DNA of 64,000 bases, taken from assembly GCF_014197245.1 (NCBI RefSeq), contig NZ_JACIFF010000003.1:62001-126000 (forward strand), read 5' to 3'. Source of the stretch: Neolewinella aquimaris. GTDB taxonomy: Bacteria > Bacteroidota > Bacteroidia > Chitinophagales > Saprospiraceae. Position 1 is the stretch's first letter, and every line of letters starts with the position of its first letter. A program made the translations under genes and the position numbers. The notes below the pieces were generated by a model that had not been told where the DNA came from, did not search any database, and saw only the letters and a list, made by a program, of their open reading frames with translations. This document shows positions 7,043-15,570 of the stretch, piece after piece.

Positions 7043-9490
7043 ATGCCGTATTTGCGACCCTTCTTGCTGACCCTGATTTTGTGCTTCGTCCTTCCGTTGA
7101 CCGCTCAGGAGAAGAATAAGGAAAAAGAGAAAAAAGCCACCCCCTCCATCGCTGAAAAGACGAAGGAGATGGAGCGCCACGATGGGTTTTACCCCTACTA
7201 CTGGAGCGACGAGGAGGGAAAAGTGTACCTGGAGATCGGCCGCTGGAACGAAGACTTCCTGTACGTAAACAGCCTGGCCGCTGGCCTGGGCAGCAACGAC
7301 ATTGGACTCGATCGTAATCAGCTGGGCAATACCCGGGTGGTGTTCTTCCGGCGGGTGGGACCGAAGGTATTGCTCCAACAGCGCAACCTGGAGTACCGCG
7401 CCATTTCCGACAATCCGGCCGAGGCCCGGAGCGTGGAGGAGGCCTTTGCGCAGTCGGTCGTCGAGGGCTTCAAGGTGGTCGCCAAGACCGACGAGACCGT
7501 ACTGATCGACCTGACGCCCCTGCTCATGAGTGACGCCCACGGGGTAGCGGCCAAACTGAAGCGTGGCAAGGAAGGTACCTACAAGGTCAGCGAAGATCGC
7601 AGCGCCCTCTACCCCGAAAACACGAAGAACTTCCCGAAGAATTCGGAATTCGAGGCGTCGATCACCTTCACCGGTGAGCCGACGGGAAGAAACGTGGGCA
7701 GCGTGGCACCCGACAGCGAAAGTTTTACCCTGCGCATGCACCACAGTTTCGTGGAGTTACCCGACGACGGCTACACGCCCCGCGTTTTCGACCCCCGCTC
7801 CGGCTACTACGCCCGTGGGTACGCCGATTACGCCACGCCGATCGATCAGCCGCTGGTGAAGCGCTTCATTACCCGCCACCGACTGGAAAAAAAGGATCCT
7901 ACGGCGGCCATGAGCGAACCGGTGGAGCCGATCGTGTACTACCTCGACCGCGGTGCCCCCGAGCCCGTGAAGAGTGCCCTGCTGGAAGGGGCCCGCTGGT
8001 GGAATCAGGCCTACGAAGCTGCCGGTTACAAAGATGCTTTCCGCGTGGAAGTGCTGCCGGACGACGCCGACCCCCTCGACGTGCGCTACAACGTGATCAA
8101 CTGGGTACACCGCAGCACCCGCGGCTGGAGCTACGGCTCTTCGGTGACCGATCCGCGTACCGGCGAGATCATCAAGGGACACGTGCTGCTGGGCAGTTTG
8201 CGGGTCCGCCAGGATTTCCTGATTGCCCAGGGATTGATCGAAGCCTACGGTAAGGACGGCACCACCCCCGATCCCCGTCTAGAGGAGTTGGCTCTGGCCC
8301 GACTGCGGCAACTCAGCGCCCACGAAGTCGGCCATACCTTAGGACTCGCCCATAACTTCGCCGCCAGCACCAACGACCGGGCGTCCGTAATGGATTACCC
8401 CCACCCCTACGTGACCCTTACCGATGACGGGGAGATGGACTTCAGCCAGGCCTACGCCACCGGCATCGGTGAGTGGGACAAGCAAACGATCAAGTACGGC
8501 TATACGGATTTCCGGGATGCCGCCGCGGAAACGGCCGGTTTACAAGAGATCCTAGCCGAGAACGAACGACTGGGCCTGCGCTACATCAGTGATCCCGACG
8601 CCCGCCCCGCCGGCAGCAGTCAGCCCGAAGGGCACCTCTGGGACAACGGCAGCGACCCCGTAGCGGAAATGAACCGCCTGCTCGAACTGCGGAAGGTAGC
8701 CCTGCAGCGGTTCAGCGAAAAAAATATCCCCGTGGGTATGCCCCTTTCCGAACTGGAAAGCGTACTGGTGCCGCTTTACCTCATGCACCGCTACCAGGTG
8801 GAGGCGGTTTCCAAGATGATCGGCGGATACGCCTACGACTACGGCGTGCGGGAAGCGGGCAAGACGCCGGAGTACCAACCCACCGCCCCGGCCCTGCAAC
8901 GATCCGCCACGGAAGTCCTGCTGGCTACCCTGGCTCCGGATGCCCTACGGCTCCCAACTAATCTTTATGAACTCATTCCCCCGCCCGCCTACGGCTACGG
9001 CCGCAACCGCGAGCTGTTCAATACCCAGAACGGGGGTGGCCTCGATCCCCTGGCCATGGCACAATCGGCGGCCGACAACACCCTTTCCTTCCTCCTCCGC
9101 CCCGACCGACTCGCACGGGTGGTCGAGCAACATGCACTATTCGGGGAGGCCATGCCGTCGCTTACCGGCTATCTCGACGGCATTCGCACCTTCACTACCC
9201 GTCAGGTCGGGAGCAACGCGGGCGACGACTACGCCCAGCAACTTGCCCGTATAACCGAGCGACGCCTGGTGCACCACCTCATCCAGCTCGCGGCCAGTAA
9301 GGACATCAGCGATGCCGTGGTAGCGGGCGCCCTCTCTCAGCTCAGAAACTACCAGCTGAAGACCGAAAACGGGGCGACGGACCAGGAGTTCTACCTCCAC
9401 CAGCTCGTGCGCAGCTTCCTTACTAACCCAGATAGCTACGAACCCGTAGCCGCTCCCGAGCTACCGGACGGGTCGCCGATCGGGGATTAA
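7043..9490 (+). CDS. Secreted zinc-dependent metalloprotease (DUF5117/DUF4953 type)
   Basis: 815 residues with an N-terminal signal peptide (MPYLRPFLLTLILCFVLPLTAQ is split at the AQ cleavage-like end). The zinc site is HEVGHTLGLAH at about residues 427-437, an HExxHxxGxxH metzincin signature with three histidine ligands and the catalytic Glu428. The N-terminal 200 residues resemble DUF5117, which precedes the peptidase in this Bacteroidota family. It is predicted to act in the periplasm or outside the cell; natural substrate unknown. Transcribed alone, downstream of the tandem hairpin array. Confidence 0.88.
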   Translation: MPYLRPFLLTLILCFVLPLTAQEKNKEKEKKATPSIAEKTKEMERHDGFYPYYWSDEEGKVYLEIGRWNEDFLYVNSLAAGLGSNDIGLDRNQLGNTRVVFFRRVGPKVLLQQRNLEYRAISDNPAEARSVEEAFAQSVVEGFKVVAKTDETVLIDLTPLLMSDAHGVAAKLKRGKEGTYKVSEDRSALYPENTKNFPKNSEFEASITFTGEPTGRNVGSVAPDSESFTLRMHHSFVELPDDGYTPRVFDPRSGYYARGYADYATPIDQPLVKRFITRHRLEKKDPTAAMSEPVEPIVYYLDRGAPEPVKSALLEGARWWNQAYEAAGYKDAFRVEVLPDDADPLDVRYNVINWVHRSTRGWSYGSSVTDPRTGEIIKGHVLLGSLRVRQDFLIAQGLIEAYGKDGTTPDPRLEELALARLRQLSAHEVGHTLGLAHNFAASTNDRASVMDYPHPYVTLTDDGEMDFSQAYATGIGEWDKQTIKYGYTDFRDAAAETAGLQEILAENERLGLRYISDPDARPAGSSQPEGHLWDNGSDPVAEMNRLLELRKVALQRFSEKNIPVGMPLSELESVLVPLYLMHRYQVEAVSKMIGGYAYDYGVREAGKTPEYQPTAPALQRSATEVLLATLAPDALRLPTNLYELIPPPAYGYGRNRELFNTQNGGGLDPLAMAQSAADNTLSFLLRPDRLARVVEQHALFGEAMPSLTGYLDGIRTFTTRQVGSNAGDDYAQQLARITERRLVHHLIQLAASKDISDAVVAGALSQLRNYQLKTENGATDQEFYLHQLVRSFLTNPDSYEPVAAPELPDGSPIGD

Positions 9491-9537
9491 AGCCTGAATG
9501 CCCAATCAGCCACGCGACGGACAAGTGTTTCAAACAT

Positions 9538-9568
9538 TTTGTTAGTAAATTGAATTTACTTATCTTCG
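9538..9568 (+). promoter_or_regulatory. Predicted Bacteroidota promoter for topoisomerase gene
   Basis: TTTG at 9538-9541 and TATCTTCG at 9561-9568, separated by 19 bp, fit the TTTG/TAnnTTTG promoter architecture of the phylum with one mismatch in the -7 box. It would give a leader of about 110 nt containing three hairpins. Confidence 0.55.
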
Positions 9569-9576
9569 CCCTCCGT

Positions 9577-9661
9577 ACAAAGCGGTCTCCCCCGATAGCT
9601 ATCGGGGCGACCGTATAAAGCTGCCTCCCGGCAGCGCTAGCACAAAGCGGTCTCCGACCGC
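9577..9661 (+). repeat. Three consecutive hairpins in the topoisomerase leader
   Basis: The palindrome CCCCGATAGCTATCGGGG (9590-9607) is framed by GGTC/GACC; next GCTGCC-tccc-GGCAGC (9620-9635); then GCGGTC-tcc-GACCGC (9647-9661). The word ACAAAGCGGTCTCC occurs at both ends of the block. Could be a repeat insertion or a structured leader; no known RNA family is recognised. Confidence 0.6.
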
Positions 9662-9681
9662 GCTAAGTCTTAACAGCAGCA

Positions 9682-12321
9682 ATGGAAAACCAACACGGAG
9701 TAGAAACCAACGGCGAAGTCACTGGCCTTAAGGGCATGTACGAAGACTACTTCCTCGACTACGCCAGCTACGTGATTCTGGAACGGGCGGTACCCGCCAT
9801 CGAAGACGGCCTTAAACCCGTGCAACGCCGCATCCTCCACGCCCTTAAGGAAATGGACGACGGCCGCTACCACAAAGTGGCCAACGTCATCGGTCAGACC
9901 ATGCAGTACCACCCCCACGGCGATGCCGCAATTGGCGATGCGCTGGTCAATCTGGGGCAAAAGCACCTACTCATCGATCCCCAGGGCAACTGGGGCAACA
10001 CCCTGACCGGCGACTCCGCCGCCGCCAGCCGCTACATCGAGGCCCGGCTGACGAAGTTCGCCCTCGACGTAGTCTTCAATCCCCAGACCACCGACTGGCA
10101 GCTCAGCTACGACGGCCGCAAGAACGAGCCGGTCAACCTGCCGATGAAGTTCCCCATGCTGCTCACCCAGGGTGCGGAGGGAATCGCGGTAGGTCTGAGC
10201 ACCAAGATCATGCCCCACAACTTCCAGGAGCTCTGCAAGGCGAGCATTAAGATTCTGGAGGGTAAGAAGGTGAAGATATATCCGGACTTTCCGACCGGTG
10301 GGACGGTAGACGTAAGCGATTACCAGTCCGGCAAGCGGGGTGGCCGCATCAAGATCCGCGCCACGATCGAGAAGATCGACAACAAGTTTATTGCCATTCG
10401 CGAGATCCCCTACGGCCTCACCACCCAAACGCTCATCGACAGCATCATCAAGGCCAACGACAAGGGTAAGATCAAGATCAAGAAGGTGGTCGACAACACC
10501 GCCGCCGAAGTCGAGCTACTGATCGAACTGGCACCGGGCATTAGTCCGGACGTCACCATCGATGCCCTCTACGCCTTCACCGGCTGCGAGCTGTCGGTCT
10601 CCCCCAACGCCTGTGTGATCATCGAGGGCGATAAGCCCCACTTCGTCACCGTGGAGGAGATCCTGCAGTACAATACCCAGCAGACCAAAGACCTGCTGCG
10701 CCAGGAACTGCTCATTCGCCAGAAGGAGCTCGAGGAAAAGATCCACTTCGCCAACCTCGAAAAGATCTTCATCGAACAGCGCATCTACCGGGACATCGAG
10801 GAAGCGGAAAATTTTGAACAGGTCCTCCAATTTATCCGCGCCGGACTGAAGAAGTACGTGCGGGAGCCGGAGGAGAAAAAGAAACGTAACGACCAGCGGC
10901 TTCTGCTCCTGCGCGACATCAGCGAGGAGGACATTACCCGCCTCACCGAAATTCGCATCAAGCGCATCTCCAAGTACAACAGCTTCAAGGCCGATGAGCT
11001 AATGGTGAAGCTTGAGGAGGAGCTGGCCCAGGTCCGCCACGATCTCGCTAACCTGACGGCGTACACCATCAATTGGTACCAGGTACTGCTCGACAAGTAC
11101 GGCAAGGGAAGGGAGCGGAAAACCACCATCTCCACCTTCGAGAAGGTACAAGTGGCTGCCGTTGCCGCAAACAATACCAAGCTTTACGTTGACCGCAAGG
11201 AGGGCTTCATCGGTCAGAGCCTGAAGAAGGAAGAATTTGTGTGCGACTGCTCCGATGTGGACGACGTTATCGTCTTCCGGCAGGACGGAACCCTCGTCGT
11301 GACCCGCATCGCGGATAAAACCTTCGTAGGAAAAGACATTATTCACGTCAACGTGTGGAAAAAGGGTGACGAGCGCACCACGTATAACATGGTCTACCTC
11401 GACGGCAAAACCGGCCGGGCCATGGCAAAGCGTTTCAACGTTACGGCCATCACCCGCGATCGCGAGTATAATCTGACCAAGGGCCACAAGGGATCAAAGC
11501 TGCTCTACTTCAGCGCAAACTCGAATGGAGAGGCCGAGATCATCACCGCTCAGCTCAGTCAGTCGTCCAAGGCCCGTCAGAAGAACTTCGACTTTGACTT
11601 CGCCGAACTGGCCATCAAGAGCCGGGGAGCCGCTGGAAACATTATGACCCGTTACCCGGTCCGTAAGGTTACCCTGAAGGAAGTAGGCAAGAGTACCCTC
11701 GGCGCCATGAAGGTGTGGATGGATAAAGTCAGCGGCCGATTGAATCTAGACGAACGTGGACAGTTCCTCGGGGGCTTCGATACCGGCGACTACCTGCTGG
11801 TCCTCTACCAAGACGGCAGCTACGAGCGCGAGGAACTTGACCTGACCCGTCGCTACGATCCCAGCAACCTCTACTTCATTGGCAAGTATGAGGAGGATAT
11901 GGTGGTCAGCGCAGTCTACTACGAAGGTGAGCGGGGGGTGACTCTGGTAAAGCGCTTCAATATCGAGACCAGCTCCCCCGGCCAGGCCTTTACCTACATC
12001 ACGGACCACAAGCAGAGTAAATTATACTTTGCCAGCGTCCATCCGAGCCCCGAAATTTCTTACTCCTGGCGAGAAAAGCGAGAGAAGAAGGAAGCAACCG
12101 TCAAACTGTGGGAGTTTATCGATGTAAAGGGGTGGAAGTCACTCGGCAACCGACTGCACGACGGAAAGCTGGTGTCCATAAAGGAACTCAACGATCCCTT
12201 CATCCCGGTAGAGCAGGAAACTCAAAAAGCGAAGTCCGCAACCACCGACAAGGCCAAACTGAACGGTAAGGGCGGAAAGGATTCCATCAAGCCCGGCGAT
12301 ACGATCGAACTGGACTTTTAA
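9682..12321 (+). CDS. parC: DNA topoisomerase IV subunit A (GyrA/ParC-type)
   Basis: 879 residues. The type IIA breakage-reunion domain carries the catalytic tyrosine in AASRYIEARLT (Tyr118), preceded by the QMQYHPHGD-type region TMQYHPHGDAAIGDAL that interacts with quinolones. The C-terminal half has beta-pinwheel blades (for example GYLV-like FVGKDIIHVNVWKKGDE and YLLVLYQDGSYERE) but no GyrA-box, favouring ParC, the decatenase partner of ParE, over gyrase A. The protein relaxes and decatenates DNA using ATP through its B subunit, which is not in this window. A basic, serine/lysine-rich tail ends the protein. A small membrane ORF follows 21 bp downstream. Confidence 0.9.
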   Translation: MENQHGVETNGEVTGLKGMYEDYFLDYASYVILERAVPAIEDGLKPVQRRILHALKEMDDGRYHKVANVIGQTMQYHPHGDAAIGDALVNLGQKHLLIDPQGNWGNTLTGDSAAASRYIEARLTKFALDVVFNPQTTDWQLSYDGRKNEPVNLPMKFPMLLTQGAEGIAVGLSTKIMPHNFQELCKASIKILEGKKVKIYPDFPTGGTVDVSDYQSGKRGGRIKIRATIEKIDNKFIAIREIPYGLTTQTLIDSIIKANDKGKIKIKKVVDNTAAEVELLIELAPGISPDVTIDALYAFTGCELSVSPNACVIIEGDKPHFVTVEEILQYNTQQTKDLLRQELLIRQKELEEKIHFANLEKIFIEQRIYRDIEEAENFEQVLQFIRAGLKKYVREPEEKKKRNDQRLLLLRDISEEDITRLTEIRIKRISKYNSFKADELMVKLEEELAQVRHDLANLTAYTINWYQVLLDKYGKGRERKTTISTFEKVQVAAVAANNTKLYVDRKEGFIGQSLKKEEFVCDCSDVDDVIVFRQDGTLVVTRIADKTFVGKDIIHVNVWKKGDERTTYNMVYLDGKTGRAMAKRFNVTAITRDREYNLTKGHKGSKLLYFSANSNGEAEIITAQLSQSSKARQKNFDFDFAELAIKSRGAAGNIMTRYPVRKVTLKEVGKSTLGAMKVWMDKVSGRLNLDERGQFLGGFDTGDYLLVLYQDGSYEREELDLTRRYDPSNLYFIGKYEEDMVVSAVYYEGERGVTLVKRFNIETSSPGQAFTYITDHKQSKLYFASVHPSPEISYSWREKREKKEATVKLWEFIDVKGWKSLGNRLHDGKLVSIKELNDPFIPVEQETQKAKSATTDKAKLNGKGGKDSIKPGDTIELDF

Positions 12322-12342
12322 AACCACCTTATCTTCGCATCC

Positions 12343-12510
12343 ATGGGAAGACAGTCGACCAGGCACCGCTACCGCACCCGGGGGCAGAAAAATCGGCAGG
12401 TGGCGCGGGCCGTCCGGTTCGCGCTACTCGGTCTGTTGATCTTCTTCATCTTCCTGGTCATCAAGAACTGGGATAAGTGGTGGGCGTACTATAAAACTTA
12501 TCTCTACTAA
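12343..12510 (+). CDS. Small single-pass membrane protein, function unknown
   Basis: 55 codons beginning ATGGGAAGACAGTCGACC and ending TAA at 12510. The first 25 residues are strongly basic (Arg/Gln/Lys), followed by a hydrophobic segment FALLGLLIFFIFLVI and a Trp/Tyr-rich end (WDKWWAYYKTYLY). The layout predicts an inner-membrane protein with a positive cytoplasmic tail. TTATCTTCG, resembling a -7 box, lies just before its ATG, so it may have its own start of transcription although it also sits 21 bp behind parC. A terminator-like hairpin follows. I do not recognise the family. Confidence 0.6.
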   Translation: MGRQSTRHRYRTRGQKNRQVARAVRFALLGLLIFFIFLVIKNWDKWWAYYKTYLY

Positions 12511-12516
12511 GGTCGA

Positions 12517-12539
12517 GGCGTTGCACGCCGAGCTTTTTT
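12517..12539 (+). terminator. Possible intrinsic terminator after parC and the small ORF
   Basis: GGCGT-tgc-ACGCC stem followed within five bases by six T residues. The same GGTyGAGGC...GCC architecture occurs in the 84-bp tandem units at 6241-6990, so it may be a solitary copy of that repeat serving as a terminator. Confidence 0.45.
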
Positions 12540-12764
12540 AGGTCCAAGAAGTTCACCACGGATGGCCACAGATTAAACACGGATCTAAGCGTTTTAGGTC
12601 GAGTGGTCTTTGGTCCGAGACATTTTGCACCGCGGATTACGCGGAGGGCGCAGATTTTGTCGCAGATTCAGGCATTTCAGTTGAAGCGTTTTAGGTCAAG
12701 CGGCTTCTAGGCCGAGACATTTTGCACCACGGATTCCACTGATTTAACACGGATTTCGCCCGGC
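12540..12764. repeat. Intergenic block of CGCGGATT-type iterons and a 97-bp-spaced repeat
   Basis: No gene is seen. It holds many ACGGAT/GCGGATT/CGCAGATT words (variants of the reverse of AATCCGCG) and two copies, at 12589-12637 and 12686-12734, of a repeat starting GCGTTTTAGGTC and ending GAGACATTTTGCACC followed by CGGATT. The third relative is at 6206-6237. Confidence 0.6.
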
Positions 12765-14219
12765 TCACTCCGCTTCGAACGCTGCTACTACTTTTGCCAT
12801 TCTTCGGCTGTTGACGCCCAGATCGCTGTGTCCTACCCGGCTGGCGCTGCGGTAATGGATGACCTTGCGGTCGGCATCGATCAGGAATTCTACGTCGTCG
12901 ATGTACGGGATCGGCCAGGTGGTGAAGGTATAGTGGAGGTACTTGTCGTTCTCCTCGATGAGCGTGGTGCGGGAGAGCTTGTTTATGATGCCCTTCAGTT
13001 TCTCTTTCGCGGCTTCCGCCGTTCCGGTGAAGGGGATGGGGTCACGCTTCTTCTTCGCTTGGGTTGATTGGGTGCTGACGCAGTTCGGTGATTCGGGGCA
13101 GGGCTTAAGGGTACGGGACACGGGGGCTTTATGGGCATCAAGCGTCCCGCCCTCCGCAATGTTCGTCCTGCCACCGGGTAAGGAGAGGGAAGCCACCACA
13201 GCATCGTCGTCGAGGGCGCGGACTTCAGCAGTTAATTGGACCCCATCAGAATTGCTTGAGAAATGCAGCAGTCCGTAGTTGCGCTCGGTGATGAGCGGGC
13301 CGATCCGCTTGTCGTTCGCTTCGCGGGCATTTTCGTAGGCGTGGGTCAGGCCGCTGGATGTCATTTCGTAGACCGCATACTCACCGAGGCTGTCGACCAT
13401 GAATTCAGCTAAGTGACGATCGCCGCTCAGCAGTAGGGGCATTGCCGGGCGGGTATCGGCCAGCAACCGGAGGAGGCGCGCCCGGGCGTTGGGGAAGTTG
13501 GCCCACTTTTCGTAGCCATGGTCGGTAGGCAGTACCTGGATGCTGCTGCCGATGAGGTGGGCGTCGGCGTCGCTGTCGCGGAGTTCAGCTTCCAGCCACG
13601 TCCACTGTTGTTCGCCCAGCACATCACCAGTTTCGTTCGGGCCGTAACGGTCGCCGCTGCGTACTGCAGGAGCGAGGGTATCGCGGAAGTAACGGGTGTC
13701 GAGCAAGATCACCTTGATGTTACCGATCAGGTACGACTGGTAGGTTCCCTCCCGGTGGCGCACTGCGGCATCGGCGGGCACCCGAAGGAAATCCATCATC
13801 AGGCGCTTTGCATCATCCTTAGCGTACCACTCCTTACCGGCATCGTTTTTGCCGTAGTCGTGGTCGTCCCAGGCGCCATAGATGAGTGGGGTTGTGGCTA
13901 CAAAGGCAGCATATTCGGGAGTGCCGGTGAGCTGGTCGTAATCGGCCTGCATCCGGTCCATGTTGTCCGTATCGGAGTAGATGTTATCGCCCAACCACAG
14001 CCAGGCGGCGGGCCGGTGACTGGCGATCGTTTCCCAGTATCCCTGGGGAGCATCCTGGCGGTTGCAACTGCCGAAGGCGATAGTCGTAGTTTCCGGTTGA
14101 GGCGGCGCAACCCTACCCGTGGTGGGTAGCATAGTTTGGGATTTTCCGGCCTGGCCGTATAAATAGGCCGTGACGGCGACGACAACTATGATTAGCCACG
14201 GGAGCAATTTTTTAAACAT
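12765..14219 (-). CDS. PhoD-like alkaline phosphatase fused to a DUF1499 domain
   Basis: 484 residues from ATG at 14219. An N-terminal membrane anchor (LLPWLIIVVVAVTAYLYG) precedes a PhoD/metallophosphatase domain with FGSCNRQDAP, WLGDNIYSD, DDHDYGKND and SGDRHLAEF metal-site motifs, the family that hydrolyses phosphodiesters or monoesters outside the cytoplasm. From about residue 355 the protein changes to DUF1499, recognisable by LKPCPESPNCVSTQ and YRSASRVGHSDLGVNSRRM. The two parts are continuous, with no stop between. The ATG overlaps the end of the upstream proline-rich gene by 8 bp, indicating an operon. The partner role of DUF1499 is unknown. Confidence 0.85.
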   Translation of the reverse strand: MFKKLLPWLIIVVVAVTAYLYGQAGKSQTMLPTTGRVAPPQPETTTIAFGSCNRQDAPQGYWETIASHRPAAWLWLGDNIYSDTDNMDRMQADYDQLTGTPEYAAFVATTPLIYGAWDDHDYGKNDAGKEWYAKDDAKRLMMDFLRVPADAAVRHREGTYQSYLIGNIKVILLDTRYFRDTLAPAVRSGDRYGPNETGDVLGEQQWTWLEAELRDSDADAHLIGSSIQVLPTDHGYEKWANFPNARARLLRLLADTRPAMPLLLSGDRHLAEFMVDSLGEYAVYEMTSSGLTHAYENAREANDKRIGPLITERNYGLLHFSSNSDGVQLTAEVRALDDDAVVASLSLPGGRTNIAEGGTLDAHKAPVSRTLKPCPESPNCVSTQSTQAKKKRDPIPFTGTAEAAKEKLKGIINKLSRTTLIEENDKYLHYTFTTWPIPYIDDVEFLIDADRKVIHYRSASRVGHSDLGVNSRRMAKVVAAFEAE

Positions 14220-14931
14220 AGCGCCGGCGTACGAGATCGATAAACTCACGCGCCGTCTCCTGCCGCTCTTCGTCGGTCCAGTGGTGGTGCTGGGCGAGAT
14301 CGATCAGCTGGGCCCGGGCGTTACCGAAGCTGCCCTTCAGATTGAGTTCCTTCAGGGCCAGGTTCAACTCCTCGTTGTTGCGAAACAGCGTATTGGAGAA
14401 GAGCACCCGGTTATTGATGCTCAGCGCCCGCGTCAGGTCATTCACCTTCGGTTGCATGCGGCGGCTGCTGAAGCCGTTCGTTTCCACCTCCTTAAAGAGG
14501 GCCTCCACGTCCGGACTTAAATTCGGTTGGGGAGCGGGTTGCGGCGGATTGGGGGCGGGACGACTGTACTCCGGATCGATCTTCGCGGTGTGCTCGGCGT
14601 AGGCGGGAGCGGGCGGCGGGGGCACGGGAGCTTCCGGTACCGGGGGCGGGGGTGGTGCGACCTTTACCGGCTCGGGGGCTGGCTCTGGCTTGGGGGCCGG
14701 TGCCGGCGGCGGCGGCGGCGGCGGCGGTTTCGGATCGGTCTTCTCCAATTGTTTCCGTACTTGCTGCTGGGCCTCACCGGCGTTGAGGTAGAGGTCATAA
14801 AGTTCGCGCAAGTAGCCGAGCATCAGGTCGCGTTCCAGGGCGGAGGGGCCGCTCTCGTCCTTGTCCAACTGTAGGCTGTGGTGCAGGGCCGTAATGCGGC
14901 TCAGGATGCGATCTGCTTTGGATTGAGACAT
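14212..14931 (-). CDS. Proline-rich hypothetical protein with conserved C-terminal domain
   Basis: 239 residues, no signal peptide. The N-terminal ~65 residues are helical and charged (SKADRILSRITALHHSLQL), followed by a long Pro/Ala/Glu linker with runs of eight and five prolines, and a C-terminal ~95-residue domain with VNDLTRALSINNRVLFSNTL and EFIDLVRRRYV. That C-terminal pattern recurs in Bacteroidota hypothetical proteins, from memory, without a known function. The linker suggests a tethered protein-protein interaction module. First gene of the operon with the PhoD-DUF1499 gene; divergent from thymidine kinase with only 48 bp between them. Confidence 0.75.
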   Translation of the reverse strand: MSQSKADRILSRITALHHSLQLDKDESGPSALERDLMLGYLRELYDLYLNAGEAQQQVRKQLEKTDPKPPPPPPPPAPAPKPEPAPEPVKVAPPPPPVPEAPVPPPPAPAYAEHTAKIDPEYSRPAPNPPQPAPQPNLSPDVEALFKEVETNGFSSRRMQPKVNDLTRALSINNRVLFSNTLFRNNEELNLALKELNLKGSFGNARAQLIDLAQHHHWTDEERQETAREFIDLVRRRYV

Positions 14932-14979
14932 AGGCTGGCGTAATTTTGATACCTTCGACCGCCAAAATACGGCGGCCTC

Positions 14980-15564
14980 ATGTTTTTAGAACCTCACTTC
15001 AGCGGTCAACGCAGCGGCTGGTTGGAAGTTATCTGCGGCTCGATGTTTTCGGGCAAAACGGAAGAACTCATCCGCCGGCTGAAGCGCGCACGCATTGCCG
15101 GGCAGCACGTAGCCGTCTTTAAACCCAGCGTCGACACTCGCTACGCCGAAGAAAGCGTGGTCTCCCACGACAGCAACAGCTTTGTCGCCACCCCCATCGC
15201 CCGGTCCGCCCAGTTGCTGGAAGTACCCGACGACGTTTCGGTCATCGGACTCGATGAGGCCCAATTTTTTGACGCCGATGTCGTGAAGCACACCCAGGAT
15301 CTCGCCCACCGCGGCAAGCGCATCATCATCGCCGGACTCGATATGGACTTCCGCGGCAAACCCTTCGGGCCGATGTGCGATCTGCTCGCCGTAGCGGAGT
15401 ACATCACCAAAGTACACGCCATTTGCTCCCACTGCGGCAACCTGGCCACCCATTCCTATCGCCTCACGCCAGACACCGACACGGTAGTGCTGGGAGAAAA
15501 AGAACTGTACGAAGCCCGCTGCCGCCGTTGCTTCCGCATGGGCAACATTCTCGACTTGCGGTAA
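14980..15564 (+). CDS. tdk: Thymidine kinase (type II)
   Basis: 194 residues. P-loop GSMFSGKT (20-27), the DEAQF magnesium/base motif (92-96), and a structural zinc site made by CSHC (149-152) and CRRC (181-184) are all intact. It phosphorylates thymidine to dTMP in the salvage pathway using ATP. The length and the lid region (YRLTPDTDTVVLGEKELYEARC) are standard for the tetrameric bacterial type. TTTTGATACCTTCG upstream contains a TAnnTTcG box and may be part of a divergent promoter shared with the proline-rich gene. Convergent with the MoxR gene, six bases away. Confidence 0.95.
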   Translation: MFLEPHFSGQRSGWLEVICGSMFSGKTEELIRRLKRARIAGQHVAVFKPSVDTRYAEESVVSHDSNSFVATPIARSAQLLEVPDDVSVIGLDEAQFFDADVVKHTQDLAHRGKRIIIAGLDMDFRGKPFGPMCDLLAVAEYITKVHAICSHCGNLATHSYRLTPDTDTVVLGEKELYEARCRRCFRMGNILDLR

Positions 15565-15570
15565 GTCGCG

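Noticed and set aside
6097-7119. Repetitive open frames (28-residue Leu/Pro/Arg repeats) over the tandem array
   Set aside because: The frame only stays open because many units are 84 bp; the 81-83-bp units shift it, there is no credible start or signal, and the nested stems explain the repeat better.
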